Counted from the first letter of the stretch, positions 52,632 to 63,094 are shown. The stretch: 64,000 nucleotides of DNA from Singulisphaera sp. GP187 (GCF_900129635.1 NZ_FSRB01000002.1:1578727-1642726), one strand, 5' to 3'. Notes: generated by a model not told the origin, from the letters alone. Numbers and translations: made by a program.

Positions 52632-53726
52632 ATGAAACTTGTCGCCCAGATCCAACTCATGCCGGATGCTGATGCCGCCGCGAAACTTCGCTCGGCCGTC
52701 GAGCGATTTAACGAGGCGTGCGACTGGCTGGCGGGCGTGGCGTTCGACAAACAAGTCTCCAATCGGATCGAACTCCAGCGGATCGCCTACCGCGACGTTC
52801 GCGACAAGTTCAGCCTGTCGGCTCAGGCCACATGCCTCTGTATTCGCCGGGTTTGTGAAGCCTACAAGCGGGACAAGACGATTCGCCCGACGTTCCGCAA
52901 GGATGCGGCGATGCCGTTCGACCCGCGGACGATGAGTTTCAAGGGGATTGCCCGCGTCAGCCTCTTGACGCTGGACGGCCGGGTGATCGTCCCGTTTGTC
53001 GTCGGGTCCTACGGCGCGGATCGGCTGGCGATGCCCAAGGGGCAAGCCGACCTCGTCAGACGCAAGGACGGCAAGTGGTTTCTGATCGTCACCGTGGACG
53101 TACCAGAAGCCACACCGATCCCGGTCACCGACTTCATCGGGGTCGACCTCGGTCTTGCCAACGTGGCGACCGACAGCGATCCCGAGACCAAGCCTCATTG
53201 CGGAAAGCCCGCCGAACGGGTCCGCCGCAAGCACAACCTCCAGCACAAACGCCTCCAGAAGAAGGGAACCAAAGGGGCGAAGAAGAAGTTGCAACGGGTC
53301 TCCCGCAAGGAAGCCCGGTTCAATCGCCACGAAAATCACGTCATCAGCAAAGCGATCGTCGAGGTTGCCAAAGGCACCGGACGCGGCATCGCCGTTGAAG
53401 ATCTCAGCGGCATCCGCGACCGGCTCCCGGCTTGGGGCAAAGACGCGCGCAATCGGCTCTCCGGCTGGTCGTTCGGCCAACTGGTCGCGTTCATGACGTA
53501 CAAGGCCACGCTTGCGGGCGTGCCCATCGAAGCCGTGGATGCCCGCTACACGTCCCAGACGTGTTCGGCATGCGGGCATTGCTGCCGAGAGAACCGGACG
53601 AGCCAAGCGAAGTTTCTCTGCGTGTCGTGCGGGATGGGCATGAACGCGGACAAAAACGCCGCCCTGAACATCAGGGCTCGGGCACTTTCTAAGCGTGCCC
53701 TAGAACTGGTGGACTTCACGGTCTAA
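52632..53726 (+). CDS. tnpB: TnpB (IS200/IS605 OrfB) RNA-guided nuclease, no TnpA partner
   Basis: 364 residues. RuvC-like catalytic residues appear as Asp in FIGVDLGLANVATDS, Glu in GIAVEDLSGIRDR and Asp in MNADKNAALNIRARA. A zinc ribbon CSACGHCC, then CVSCGMGMN lies before the last Asp. The RAYxKTC-type signature appears as DARYTSQTCSACG. TnpB is an omega-RNA-guided DNA nuclease that promotes retention of IS605-type elements; no tnpA (Y1 transposase) is adjacent, so this is an IS1341-type element. GC-rich short hairpins flank it on both sides (52570-52583 and 53739-53750). Confidence 0.93.
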   Translation: MKLVAQIQLMPDADAAAKLRSAVERFNEACDWLAGVAFDKQVSNRIELQRIAYRDVRDKFSLSAQATCLCIRRVCEAYKRDKTIRPTFRKDAAMPFDPRTMSFKGIARVSLLTLDGRVIVPFVVGSYGADRLAMPKGQADLVRRKDGKWFLIVTVDVPEATPIPVTDFIGVDLGLANVATDSDPETKPHCGKPAERVRRKHNLQHKRLQKKGTKGAKKKLQRVSRKEARFNRHENHVISKAIVEVAKGTGRGIAVEDLSGIRDRLPAWGKDARNRLSGWSFGQLVAFMTYKATLAGVPIEAVDARYTSQTCSACGHCCRENRTSQAKFLCVSCGMGMNADKNAALNIRARALSKRALELVDFTV

Positions 53727-53765
53727 CCGGAAATCCCTCGGCTTTAGCCGTGCGGAAGCTTAAGA
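53640..53765 (+). ncRNA. Probable omega RNA (reRNA) overlapping the tnpB 3' end
   Basis: In IS605-type elements the guide RNA spans the tnpB 3' end and right-end hairpin, with the guide just outside the element. Here CGGC-TTTA-GCCG at 53739-53750 is the right-end hairpin. Exact ends and guide are not determinable from one copy. Confidence 0.45.
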
Positions 53766-53899
53766 AATGGCGTGCTGGTGCTTTGTTGTACGAGCGATGA
53801 GGAGGGTCGAGCGGCCTGGCTGTTCCGTGTGAACTATGGCCGTGCCCACCCGGCAGGACGGAAATCACCTCGTTATTATCAGTAATGCAATGTGCATTC

Positions 53900-54169
53900 G
53901 TAGGGTGGGCACGGCCCACCACGATTTTTCAACGAACCGCCATCGAGCGAGGCGTCCCCCTCGTTCCCACGGTCCCCCGTGGGAATGCCGTCCCCGACGC
54001 TCCGCGTCTTCTGGCCGTCGCAAGCCGAGGACGCAGAGCGTTCCAGACTTCATTACCACGGGGGACCGTGGGAACGAAGAGCGAGCGGCTTCCTCGCCCT
54101 GGATCGGGTCGTTGTGATTTTTCGATGTCCAGGGCCATCGCGAAAGATGGTGGGCCGTGCCCACCCTAC
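53900..54169. repeat. MITE-like element, GGGTGGGCACGGCCC family, copy 2
   Basis: 22-bp perfect terminal inverted repeats (53900-53921 and 54148-54169). Inside them is a second perfect 21-bp inverted repeat (53962-53982 and 54056-54076), so one palindrome is nested within another. No gene lies inside. The stretch 53766-53899 shows nothing further. Confidence 0.72.
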
Positions 54170-54212
54170 AAGAGGGAAATTGCCATGACGTGTTTATTGC
54201 ATTGGGTTTTGA

Positions 54213-55859
54213 TCAAGGAGCTTTGGGAGCGGCCGGCTTGAGGACGGTCAACCAGGGTTGGTCGGTGGTTGCGCTGAGTCCTTCGATCGCGAACCGGGCA
54301 GGCCGTTCGACCATTGCGCCATCGACCGCACGACCGAGGACTCGGAACGGACCGGACGGAGCGGTGGCCGCGGCCATTGCCGTGGCGGTTAGCGAGAGGG
54401 TCACCGTCTTCTCCGTGTCCTTGCCCGGCTCGGATCGGACGGAGGGAGCGGTCATGCCCTCGGGGAGACCGTCGAAGCGGACTTCAATGGGGCTCTTAAA
54501 ACCGTTTTTGCGCTCGATGGCGACCTCGAGCGTTCCGGCCTTATCCGGGGTCAGGGTGAGCCGATCGGCCTTGAGCGTCAACGTGTAGTCGGGGTCCGGG
54601 GCGGCGATGGTCAGCCGATAGACGAACCGTTCCCCCCCATGCCCGTGCAGGTCCCGAATCGAGAGCTGATAATCGCCATCCGCCGGAGGAGTGAACGCGA
54701 GTTGAACGTCGTGTTCCTTGCCGCTGTCGTCGACGTCATTGAGGGTTTTCCCTGCGGCGTCGGTCACCCGGAGGACCGGGTCGAGCGGGGCTCCCAGGCT
54801 CTCCGACTCGACGAGGAGGCTCAGGGTCTGCCCTTTCTTGGCAGGGAATGTGAAAACATCCTGATCGCGTGCGGGGGCGATCCGTCCGCTGACGGTGCTG
54901 GGAACAGGGATCGCTTGGGGGTGGTCCCGATCGCTCGGCTCTTGTTCGATCAGCGCGGCATGAGCGACGAGGCGGATGTCGACGGTATTGGCAAAATCGG
55001 GGTGGATGAGCGAGGCGGTCTCGTGGTTCCCGTCGGCGACGACCGCAAGGCGTTTGGCGGTTTCCGGGACGTTCCAGCCGTGGGCTTCAACCTGTCCCGG
55101 ATCGGAGCGGGCGACGGCCAACGGGTAGCCGTGGTCGAGGAAGCCTCCGGTCGTCAGGGTGAGCCGGTAGATGTAGGCATCTCCCCCCGCGAACCCGATC
55201 GTGCTATCCGGGGTTGCCGGAAAGGCGAAGATGCGGACCAGATAGGTTCCGTCGGCGGGCACCTCGAAGGTGAGGCGGGGGTCGAATCCGCGGTCGTCAT
55301 CGTTCTGGGCCAGCACGAACCCGTCGGTTGAGGCGACTTGGAGGACCGCGTCCATCGGCGAGCCGAGCAGGCGGTTGGCGTCCACCGCGGCGACGAGGAG
55401 CTGCCCCTTTTTCATGGGGACCGAGAACTCATCGACGTCATTGGATTTGCCGAGGCGTCCATTGATCGTGACCCGAGAATGATCGAGCGCGATGTTGGGC
55501 TGATCCTTCGACTCGCTCTCGACCAGCTCCGGAAGGACACCGACGAGGAACGGTCGGAGCGAAGTCGCTCCTTCCTCGTCGCTCAGGCGGATCCAGTGGA
55601 CCCCTGGTTTGGCGTCGGACGCGACGATGATCGAGAGTTGTCCCTTCTCTTTCTCGGCCTTGACCTCAATCGCGGGACCATCGGACCAAACGTGAACCGG
55701 CCAGTGATCGAACGAGCCAGTCGCCTTCACGGCCACGGTCTGGCCGCGCTGGGCTCCGGGGGGAAAGAGCCGGTCGAGAGTCGGCGGTTTTGCCTTCGCG
55801 GCGGAGGCCGTTGCGAGCAGGGCGATGAGGCTGGCAACGATGGGGCGGGTGGTCATCAT
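54213..55859 (-). CDS. Exported protein with PPC domains
   Basis: 548 residues, signal peptide RPIVASLIALLATASAAKA. Two bacterial pre-peptidase C-terminal (PPC) beta-sandwich domains occur: about 130-230 (DEFSVPMKKGQLLVAAV, then DGTYLVRIF) and about 330-425 (DVFTFPAKKGQTLSLLVES, then DGDYQLSIRDLHGHGGE). The remainder is Ig-like beta structure. There is no protease domain. It is the last gene in an operon-like run with DUF1501 and cytochrome/DUF1553 genes, a common planctomycete arrangement, and probably works with them at the cell surface. Confidence 0.82.
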   Translation of the reverse strand: MMTTRPIVASLIALLATASAAKAKPPTLDRLFPPGAQRGQTVAVKATGSFDHWPVHVWSDGPAIEVKAEKEKGQLSIIVASDAKPGVHWIRLSDEEGATSLRPFLVGVLPELVESESKDQPNIALDHSRVTINGRLGKSNDVDEFSVPMKKGQLLVAAVDANRLLGSPMDAVLQVASTDGFVLAQNDDDRGFDPRLTFEVPADGTYLVRIFAFPATPDSTIGFAGGDAYIYRLTLTTGGFLDHGYPLAVARSDPGQVEAHGWNVPETAKRLAVVADGNHETASLIHPDFANTVDIRLVAHAALIEQEPSDRDHPQAIPVPSTVSGRIAPARDQDVFTFPAKKGQTLSLLVESESLGAPLDPVLRVTDAAGKTLNDVDDSGKEHDVQLAFTPPADGDYQLSIRDLHGHGGERFVYRLTIAAPDPDYTLTLKADRLTLTPDKAGTLEVAIERKNGFKSPIEVRFDGLPEGMTAPSVRSEPGKDTEKTVTLSLTATAMAAATAPSGPFRVLGRAVDGAMVERPARFAIEGLSATTDQPWLTVLKPAAPKAP

Positions 55860-55972
55860 GCGTCAATTGTCAAGTCAATGGGATGTGAGGGATTCGGGTG
55901 GGCCATCATCGCTTCAAATCGGCAGGGAAAGACGGGGAGCGATCAACTCCCCGCTCGCCTTGAAGACCTGAA

Positions 55973-57313
55973 TCAACCCATCAGTTCGGTGATAGGCGTG
56001 GCGTTGCTGACAAGGTGGGACGGGCGACCTTGCGGGGTGTAGTACATCTTGTCCGGGTTGATCCCGAGCTTCAGATAGACGGTTGAGGCGAAGTTCTCCG
56101 GGGAGAGGATCCGCTCGACGGCCGTGTAGCCCTTGGAGTCGGTGGCGCCGATGACTTGCCCGCGGGGTGTGCCGCAGCCGGCGAAGAGGACCGACATGGC
56201 GTTGGACCAGTGGTCGCGGCCCCCGTCCTTGTTGATTTTGGGCGTACGGCCGAACTCGCCGAGCGCCACCACGAGGGTGGTATCGAGCAGGCCGCGGGCG
56301 TCGAGGTCTTCGATCAGGGCCGCGATCGTGGCCTCGAAGGGGGGGAGCTTCTGGTCGAGCGACTTGAAGATCCCCGTGTGGTGATCCCAGCCCCCTTCGT
56401 TGAGCGTGATGAACGGGACCCCCGCCTCGACCAGCCGCCGCGCCAAAAGCGCGCGCTGACCGAACGCGTTCCGGCCATACGCGTCACGGACCCGCGCCGG
56501 CTCACTGCCGATGTCGAACGCCGTTTGCGCTTCGCGCGACGAGATGATGTTGTAGCCCTGCTCGTAATACTCATCGAGCGAATTGGCCGGATCCCCGGCC
56601 GCCTTGTCGCTGATCCGGCGGAGGCGATCGACCCGGCTCCGCAGGTCGCGACGCGCGGTGAATCGCGCGTCTTCCAGGCTGCGCGGCAGGGCGACGTCGC
56701 GAACCCGGAAGTCGGACGAGTTCGGGTTGTCCGACATCACGAACGGAGCGTACTTCGCGCCGAGGAAGTTCGGCCCGCCCGAGCGTGACATGCTCGGCAT
56801 CGAGAAGTAAGGGGGCAGACCCCCGGAAACACCGCGTTCGTAAGCGGTGACCGACCCCAGGCTCGGGTGGAAGCTGACGAACGCACCGCAGCCGACCGGA
56901 ATCCGCGGCGGCGCACCCGTCATCATGTAGTGATTGCCGGCCCCGTGGTTCCCTTGTTCGTGGCGGATCGACCGGACGATCGACAGCTTGTCGGCGATCG
57001 CCGCGAGCTTGGGGACGTTCTTCGAGAATCGGAACCCGGGAATCGCGGTCTCGATCGCGTCGTAATCGCCGCGGATCTCGGCCGGAGCCCCCGGCTTGGG
57101 GTCGAACGTCTCGTAGTGGCTCGGCCCGCCATCCATCCAGATCAAGATGCAGCTTGTGGCGGATGCCGACGGCTTCCCCTGCCCCTGCTCTTGGAGCGCA
57201 GCCTGGCCCTTGAGCCGCAATGCGTCGACCAGGCCGCCGCCGATCAGAGCGCCCAGGCCGAGACGGAGGCAGTCTCGCCGCGTGGCGCTCTCGCAATTCG
57301 TATAAACGCTCAT
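55973..57313 (-). CDS. DUF1501 family protein
   Basis: 446 residues; ATG with GAGGT upstream. ATRRDCLRLGLGALIGGGLV is a twin-arginine signal. ILIWMDGGPSHYETFDPKPGAP, SIVRSIRHEQGNHGAGNHYMMTG and VVALGEFGRTPKINKDGGRDHW carry the metal-site residues of the phosphatase/sulfatase-like fold. It follows the cytochrome/DUF1553 gene by 77 bp and precedes the PPC gene, so it is the middle of a three-gene unit. Confidence 0.92.
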   Translation of the reverse strand: MSVYTNCESATRRDCLRLGLGALIGGGLVDALRLKGQAALQEQGQGKPSASATSCILIWMDGGPSHYETFDPKPGAPAEIRGDYDAIETAIPGFRFSKNVPKLAAIADKLSIVRSIRHEQGNHGAGNHYMMTGAPPRIPVGCGAFVSFHPSLGSVTAYERGVSGGLPPYFSMPSMSRSGGPNFLGAKYAPFVMSDNPNSSDFRVRDVALPRSLEDARFTARRDLRSRVDRLRRISDKAAGDPANSLDEYYEQGYNIISSREAQTAFDIGSEPARVRDAYGRNAFGQRALLARRLVEAGVPFITLNEGGWDHHTGIFKSLDQKLPPFEATIAALIEDLDARGLLDTTLVVALGEFGRTPKINKDGGRDHWSNAMSVLFAGCGTPRGQVIGATDSKGYTAVERILSPENFASTVYLKLGINPDKMYYTPQGRPSHLVSNATPITELMG

Positions 57314-57390
57314 CGGGACCTCGATGAATTAGGGTGGCGTCGTGGACGGTCCGACAGGACTGGACGAGACGGAACAGGGCGGGAACGTCG

Positions 57391-59862
57391 TCAGTCCTTG
57401 AAGACGAACTCGGCCGAATTAATCAAGGCCCAGAGCAAGTCCTCAGCCGCCTGCCGGGGCTTGACCTTCTCCTGGGAAAAGAGTTCTTGGCCGATCGCTT
57501 TCTCTTCTTCGGTCGGGAGTCGATTGTAGACCAGCAGATACAGTTCTTCGACGATCTCGGCGGGGCTCTTGCCGGTCGCCGCCAGCTTGGCGGCACGTCC
57601 CTCGTCGCTCGTGATCTTGCGATGCAGGTCCGGTGAGTTCATCAGGTGCAGGGCCTGGGTGACGGACGTGTCGGGGGTCCGCTCGCAAGGGGGATCCTGG
57701 TTCGGGTCGGGCCGCCCGAACGTGTCGAGAAAGAGCGAGGGTGTGCGGTGGGTCCAGATCGCCACGGCCCTTGAATTCGCCGGCACCGCCTGGAACGAGT
57801 TCGCAACCTGGGTGATGTCGGCGATCGTGTCGAGCATGACCTCGGCCCGTAACCGCTGGCGGTAGTGCCGGGAATAGTTCCGCGTGTCGGCGCTGTTGCG
57901 TTCGTTCGGCTCGGAGCTGAGCCCGTAGACGGTCGAGCTCACGATCGTCCGGATCAAGTGTTTCAGGTCGTAGCGGTGCTGGCGGAAATCCTCGGCCAGG
58001 GCCTTCAGCAACGGGGGGTTGCTCGCGGGGTTCGTCGCGCGAAGGTCATCGACCGGCTCCACGATCCCACGACCCATCAGGTCGGCCCAGACCCGGTTGA
58101 CGATCACCTCGGCGAGATACGGATTCTCGGGGCTCGTCATCCATTCGGCGAGCGCTTCACGCGGATCCGAGTCGGGGTCGTTAGCGTCCCGCGCCTTGCC
58201 GAACAGCGGCTTGGGGGGCAAGACCTCACCGCTCAAGGGGTGCTTGACCGTCCCCCCCTTGGCTGTGAACATGATTTCTTCGCTCCCGGAGATCGGCGGC
58301 GAGAGCCCGACCCCTTTACGGCCGATCCGCGCGAAGTAGGCGGCGAATCCGTAAAAATCTTCCTGGCCCCAGGCCTCGAACGGGTGGTGGTGGCACTTGG
58401 CGCAGTCGAGGCGGATCCCGAGGAAGAGCTGGCTCATCATCGGCGCGATCTCGTCGGGATCGCGCCGATCGCGGAAGATGGTGGCCGCACCGTTGTGGAA
58501 GGTGCTTCCTTGCGCGGTCACGATCTCGCGGACGAACTGGTCGTACGGCATGTTCTTGCGGAAGGCGTCGCGCACCCAGGCGTCGAGGTTGAAGACCGCC
58601 TTGATCCCGACCCGGTAGGGGTTGGGTCGGAGCAGGTCGAGCCATTTATTGGCCCAGACATCGGCATACTCGGGGCGATTGAGCAGCCGGTCGACGAGCA
58701 TCGGCCGCTTCTCGGGCGACGGGTCGGCGAGGAAGGCACGGACTTCGTCGGGCGAGGGTTGCCGCCCGATGATGTCGAGCGAGACCCGGCGCAGGTAAGT
58801 GGCGTCGCCGGCCGGTTCCGACGGCAGGATTCCCAGCCGCTTGAGCTTGGTCCAGACGTGTTCGTCGATGAAGTTGGTACGAGGCAGGACGGCGTAGAGG
58901 CTGCTCGACACTTCGCCCGGCAACGGGATCGTGACTTCGCTGGTGGCGAACTTGTCGCGGAACCGCGCGGTGATCGCCGCCTCGCCCGGGATCGGCCCCG
59001 CTTTGAGCTGGCCGTCGGCCGCGACTTCGACGATCCCACTCTCGTTCGACTGGTAGGCGGAGAGATGCGTGACGTCCTGAGCCGAGCCGTCGGAAAAATG
59101 CGCCGTCACGACGAGTTGCTGGTCGGAGCCCGGAGTCATCAGGCGATCGGACGGCACGACGCTGATCCGCTCGAGCCGAGGCGCCTCGCGCGGTGTCCGC
59201 GGCATTCCGAGCTCGATCCAACGAAGAACGGTCGCCATCGCCTCGCTGTCCGGATCGAGCCGGCGGCCTCCCCCGTGAGCAAGCTGCGCTGAGCCTTTCA
59301 AGAGGAGCAAGCTTTGCGTCGGTGCCGCCGGGAAGACGCGGCGGCCTCGCGCTTCAAGCGCGATCGAGGCGAAGTCCGAGTCGGCATCGAACGCGAGGAT
59401 CGAGAGCTGGAAGCCGTTCTGGCCCCGGGCCTTGCCGTGGCAGGCTCCCGCGTTGCATCCTGCCCGGCTGAGCACGGGCATCACGTCGCGTTCGAAGGTG
59501 GGTCGGTAAGGTTCGCTCGTCCCGGAAACTTGAAGCGTCAGGTGGGCCGTGCGTCCGCCCGATGTCGCGGAGATCCGCGCTTCGCCGTCCCCCTTGGCGC
59601 GGGCGACGCCCTCGGGGCTGACTGCCACCACGTCCGGGGTCTCGGCTTGCCATTTGACCCGGCGGGTCAAATCGACTTGCCGACCCTCCACCTTGCCGAT
59701 CGCCAGGAGCTGCTGGCGGGCGCCCGGCCCCTTCAGGGCCGTGACGCTGGACAGCAACGTCAACTCAGTGGGTTCCGCGTCCCCCGCGTACACCTCACGC
59801 GGTCCGACCGAAGCTATGACCAATGACATCCCGATGAAAAAGGCGAGCGTACGCAACGGCAT
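57391..59862 (-). CDS. Ig-like / cytochrome-like / DUF1549 / DUF1553 protein
   Basis: 823 residues from ATG 59862, chosen because it starts a good signal peptide (PLRTLAFFIGMSLVIASVG); a GTG 45 bp upstream is an alternative. BIG2-type Ig-like domains lie at about 30-130 and 225-315 (ARAKGDGEARISATSG). Between them, CNAGACHGKARGQNGF is the CX4CH pseudo-cytochrome motif of this family. DUF1549 at about 325-520 contains LFLGIRLDCAKCHHHPFEAW, and DUF1553 follows from about 560 (NPYLAEVIVNRVWADLMGRG). It is the first gene of the DUF1501/PPC unit. Confidence 0.9.
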   Translation of the reverse strand: MPLRTLAFFIGMSLVIASVGPREVYAGDAEPTELTLLSSVTALKGPGARQQLLAIGKVEGRQVDLTRRVKWQAETPDVVAVSPEGVARAKGDGEARISATSGGRTAHLTLQVSGTSEPYRPTFERDVMPVLSRAGCNAGACHGKARGQNGFQLSILAFDADSDFASIALEARGRRVFPAAPTQSLLLLKGSAQLAHGGGRRLDPDSEAMATVLRWIELGMPRTPREAPRLERISVVPSDRLMTPGSDQQLVVTAHFSDGSAQDVTHLSAYQSNESGIVEVAADGQLKAGPIPGEAAITARFRDKFATSEVTIPLPGEVSSSLYAVLPRTNFIDEHVWTKLKRLGILPSEPAGDATYLRRVSLDIIGRQPSPDEVRAFLADPSPEKRPMLVDRLLNRPEYADVWANKWLDLLRPNPYRVGIKAVFNLDAWVRDAFRKNMPYDQFVREIVTAQGSTFHNGAATIFRDRRDPDEIAPMMSQLFLGIRLDCAKCHHHPFEAWGQEDFYGFAAYFARIGRKGVGLSPPISGSEEIMFTAKGGTVKHPLSGEVLPPKPLFGKARDANDPDSDPREALAEWMTSPENPYLAEVIVNRVWADLMGRGIVEPVDDLRATNPASNPPLLKALAEDFRQHRYDLKHLIRTIVSSTVYGLSSEPNERNSADTRNYSRHYRQRLRAEVMLDTIADITQVANSFQAVPANSRAVAIWTHRTPSLFLDTFGRPDPNQDPPCERTPDTSVTQALHLMNSPDLHRKITSDEGRAAKLAATGKSPAEIVEELYLLVYNRLPTEEEKAIGQELFSQEKVKPRQAAEDLLWALINSAEFVFKD

Positions 59863-59986
59863 GTCCTCGACCCACGAGCGACTCGTTGTTCTGTCTCTCG
59901 TTCTCACTCACCCCAGATCCTATACGAAAAACGCACGATTGTCTAACAAAAGTGCAACGATAGAAGCTAGGCGACAAAACCTCGAC

Positions 59987-62194
59987 TTATGGCTTGATTT
60001 TTTTGAGCCAAACCGGGGATGAGAAGGTGCCGTTGCCGGCGACGTCCCAGGCTTCGACCCGGATCCAGGTGCGGCCCGCGAGCTCGGGCTCGAGAGTCAG
60101 GGTGCGGTGGCCGAACGGCTCGGTGTCGGTCAGGTCGATCCGCTGGCGCACGACCTTGGTTCCGTCGCCCGAGACCAGCTCGGCGAACGCGAGCGGAAAC
60201 GTCCATTCCAGGGTGACGCGGGTCTCGGGCGTGGAACTTGGTTTCAAGTCCAGGGTCTCGCCGCTGGCCTTGCCGCCGACCTTGAAGTCGAGCAGGAGCA
60301 CCTCGCCGGTGGTCACGAAGAACCGGCCGCCTCGAATCGCGTCGAGCACGGGCTGCCACCCCTCCTCGAAGCGGGGAATGCGATCGAGGCGAAGATAGTT
60401 GATGTTCATGTGGCCATAGAGCTCGTGCGTGTGGTCGAGTTTGAAGACGTCGACCTCGCCGATCACCTGTTTCTTCGGCCCCCAGTTGGCCATATCGTCG
60501 AGCAGGTCGAGCGAGCGCTGGCCCAGTCGCGGGTTCGAGAGGTCGGCCGGCATCGCCTTCCAGGCCCCCCCCAGCCAGGTGTCGGCCCGAAAGTAATCCT
60601 CGTTCCGAAACGCGTCCGGCGCCCAGTTCGACGCCTTGATTCGCGGATGTGCGGTCCAGACCAGGCCGTGCTCGCGTTCCAGGAGTCGCGCCATGTCTTC
60701 ACGGCTGCCGACCCGGTAGACCGTCCCTCGCAGTGGGTCTTCCTCGGCGAACGGCTCGCCGGGCGCTCGTTTCATCGTCCAGTAGACCGGCTTCGGAAAG
60801 AAGGACATCCAGTGCCCGGAGTGTTGTCCCGGTCCCGAGATCCCCAGGAAGGTGTCGACCTCCTCGCCGGGCATGATCAAGAGCTCGGGGTCGGATAGCC
60901 GCCGGCATTCGGCGAACATCGCGTCGAGCTCGGGAAGGCGGAGCGGACCAGGGTCTTTTTGGTGCCCATCGCCATGGAACTCGGCCAGGTGGACGAGCTG
61001 GACATTCATGGCTTTGAACATCCCCACAAAGTCAGGGATCGTCCTCGGTCCCCCTTGGGCCGCTTCCTTCATCGCGGCCATCGTGATCGCCATATGATAG
61101 TGGCTGGTGAACGTGGTGTGCCCGGGGATCTCCGGGAAGCGATCGCCGTGGGTGTAACGGAGCGTCTCCCGCAGCGCCTCCTCCGCGTTCTTCGGGCTCA
61201 GCAAGTAGAAGACGCCCATGTGTTGCGCGGTGCCCGGAGGCGCATTGAACCAAGGCACATAGTTCCCGCCCCCGGTTTCGGCCTGGCGAATCCCAAATCC
61301 AAGCCGCTCGTCGAGCCCGCGATGGTTGCGGCCCCGCCAGACGTTTTGCAGGTTGTCGGTGAAGTCGCGAGGCGTGAAAAACCGGTGCGGCGGCGGAAAA
61401 CAGGCCACCGACCCGCGGTCGGACTCGGCAATGATCGCCCGGTGGCGGACCGCCGCCGGCTGATCGTTTGCTTGTTTGTCAAGATCGTGATGGGTGAGTT
61501 TCCCTTCGGTATCGATCCAGGCAAACCGTGACCAACTGGGTTCCTCGGAGGCCAGTCCTGCGTCGTAGAGATAGGCGCGATCTTCTTCCTTCGTGCTCAG
61601 GACGGTTTCGACGTTGATGAGCCGGCTTCCCCGGTACACGGTCACGTGCAGGGCGCCCGTGAACGGTCCGGCGGTCACGTCATTGAGGATCACCGTTGCG
61701 CGTTGGCCCTGACTGACCACGCGGATTTGCTTGAGATCAAGCTGGGCTCGATACGACTGACACGGACGCTTGGCCGGATTGTCGAAGAAGACGTTGAAAA
61801 CGCTCATCCCAGGGGGCCGGTCCGGAGGCGATTTCCGCGAGCCGACGGTCACGAACGTGACGGGATCAACGTCTTTCAGCAGCGTTGCCAGAGCCGCGTT
61901 CTCGTCGCCGATGACGATGCCCATGCTGGCCAGGAGGGGTTTGCCGGGGCGCGTGTCGATGAGGAGTTGTCCCGTCTCCCCCGTCGCCAAGGGCCACTCG
62001 ACTTTGAGCTGACCGGTCTTGGCTTGCTCGTCCGTGGTGATCGCCACGCCGCATTCCGGGCGATAATCGCGCAGATCGACCGGAACGACTTCCGCCGTCC
62101 TGGCATCCCGGGCCAGCGACGAGGCCGCCAGCAGACCCACCATTCCGAACGCCAGGGGAAACCTGAAACGTCTGCAAGCCGTTGAGAAACCCAT
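59987..62194 (-). CDS. CehA/McbA-like metallohydrolase
   Basis: 735 residues from ATG 62194 with GAGG nine bases upstream and a signal peptide (FPLAFGMVGLLAASSLARDA). The N-terminal 300 residues are beta-rich (DUF6807-like or Ig-like appearance). From about 370, HTTFTSHYHMAITM, QLVHLAEFHGDGHQ, MPGEEVDTF and LVWTAHPRIKAS resemble the His/Asp/Glu pattern of PHP-type CehA/McbA hydrolases. The C-terminal 110 residues form a fibronectin/Ig-like sandwich. Substrate is unknown. Confidence 0.75.
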   Translation of the reverse strand: MGFSTACRRFRFPLAFGMVGLLAASSLARDARTAEVVPVDLRDYRPECGVAITTDEQAKTGQLKVEWPLATGETGQLLIDTRPGKPLLASMGIVIGDENAALATLLKDVDPVTFVTVGSRKSPPDRPPGMSVFNVFFDNPAKRPCQSYRAQLDLKQIRVVSQGQRATVILNDVTAGPFTGALHVTVYRGSRLINVETVLSTKEEDRAYLYDAGLASEEPSWSRFAWIDTEGKLTHHDLDKQANDQPAAVRHRAIIAESDRGSVACFPPPHRFFTPRDFTDNLQNVWRGRNHRGLDERLGFGIRQAETGGGNYVPWFNAPPGTAQHMGVFYLLSPKNAEEALRETLRYTHGDRFPEIPGHTTFTSHYHMAITMAAMKEAAQGGPRTIPDFVGMFKAMNVQLVHLAEFHGDGHQKDPGPLRLPELDAMFAECRRLSDPELLIMPGEEVDTFLGISGPGQHSGHWMSFFPKPVYWTMKRAPGEPFAEEDPLRGTVYRVGSREDMARLLEREHGLVWTAHPRIKASNWAPDAFRNEDYFRADTWLGGAWKAMPADLSNPRLGQRSLDLLDDMANWGPKKQVIGEVDVFKLDHTHELYGHMNINYLRLDRIPRFEEGWQPVLDAIRGGRFFVTTGEVLLLDFKVGGKASGETLDLKPSSTPETRVTLEWTFPLAFAELVSGDGTKVVRQRIDLTDTEPFGHRTLTLEPELAGRTWIRVEAWDVAGNGTFSSPVWLKKIKP

Positions 62195-63094
62195 GCTCGA
62201 CCTCTTCGAATCGATGGTGACCACCCAAACGCTGGCGCACGGCGACCCGACCGGGCGAGGAACAGTCCGAACTCGGGGCTTTGCCACTCAAGAAACGATC
62301 AGACTACCGGGGAGTTTCCCCGGAGGCTATCGGCAACTTGCGACCGGGCGGGCCGACCTCGGGGTGAGGGCCGCGTTCCGCGGCCGGGATTTGCGGCGAT
62401 GCATCCTCGAACTCGCCCACGTCTGGATGGCTGGACCCAGGACAAGAGCTCAAAGACCGGGGGTCGCCGAGTCCGGACTTCCGCCACCCAGTTCGCTCGG
62501 CCCGTGATCCCCCCCCCCGAACATAAACCGTCGTAGGTTTATTGTGTTCGATAAATATGTTGCATGTGTTATTTGGAAATTTAGGGATTCAGATTCGCTT
62601 GATTGACTTACGAATGAGTGCGGTTTACCCTTGGTTTGCCACGCCTGGGTGGCTGGGGCCCGATTCGGACTCTGGAGAACGCGTCAGAAGACTGGGGTCT
62701 GAGTTCGGACACCCGCCACCCAAGCACGCTCGGCTACGAATTCGCCCGATCGAAAATCGCTTTTAGCATCGTTGAATTGTGTGAGCTATGCTGATGAGGC
62801 GGCCACGATCGTAGTTGATCGCGATCGATCCGGAATCCAGTTTGGTGACGCACGGCGATGAACGAAATCACGCGGATGATCCACCGATCGATCAATGAGA
62901 GCGGTGGTCCCCAGGGAGCCGGACCCATGGTTCTGTGGGATCGCGACGAACACCATCGCCCTGTATCGCCGACACTGGCCCACATGGTCTCCGCTCAAGA
63001 CGCTCCACCTCAATCATTTCGCGCGATGGCCGTTTCAACGGTTTCGTCCCTCGTTGAACGGCAGCCATTCACCTGTGTCTGAGGAGCTTTTTCG
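62195..63094. other. Gene-free 900 bp with a duplicated degenerate repeat
   Basis: 62413-62505 and 62641-62735 are related about 90-bp units (CCACG-CTGG-TGGCTGG, then GGGGTC, then CCGCCACCCA and CGCTCGGC). The space 62525-62630 is AT-rich. No coding frame with a ribosome-binding site is found until 63095. Confidence 0.45.
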
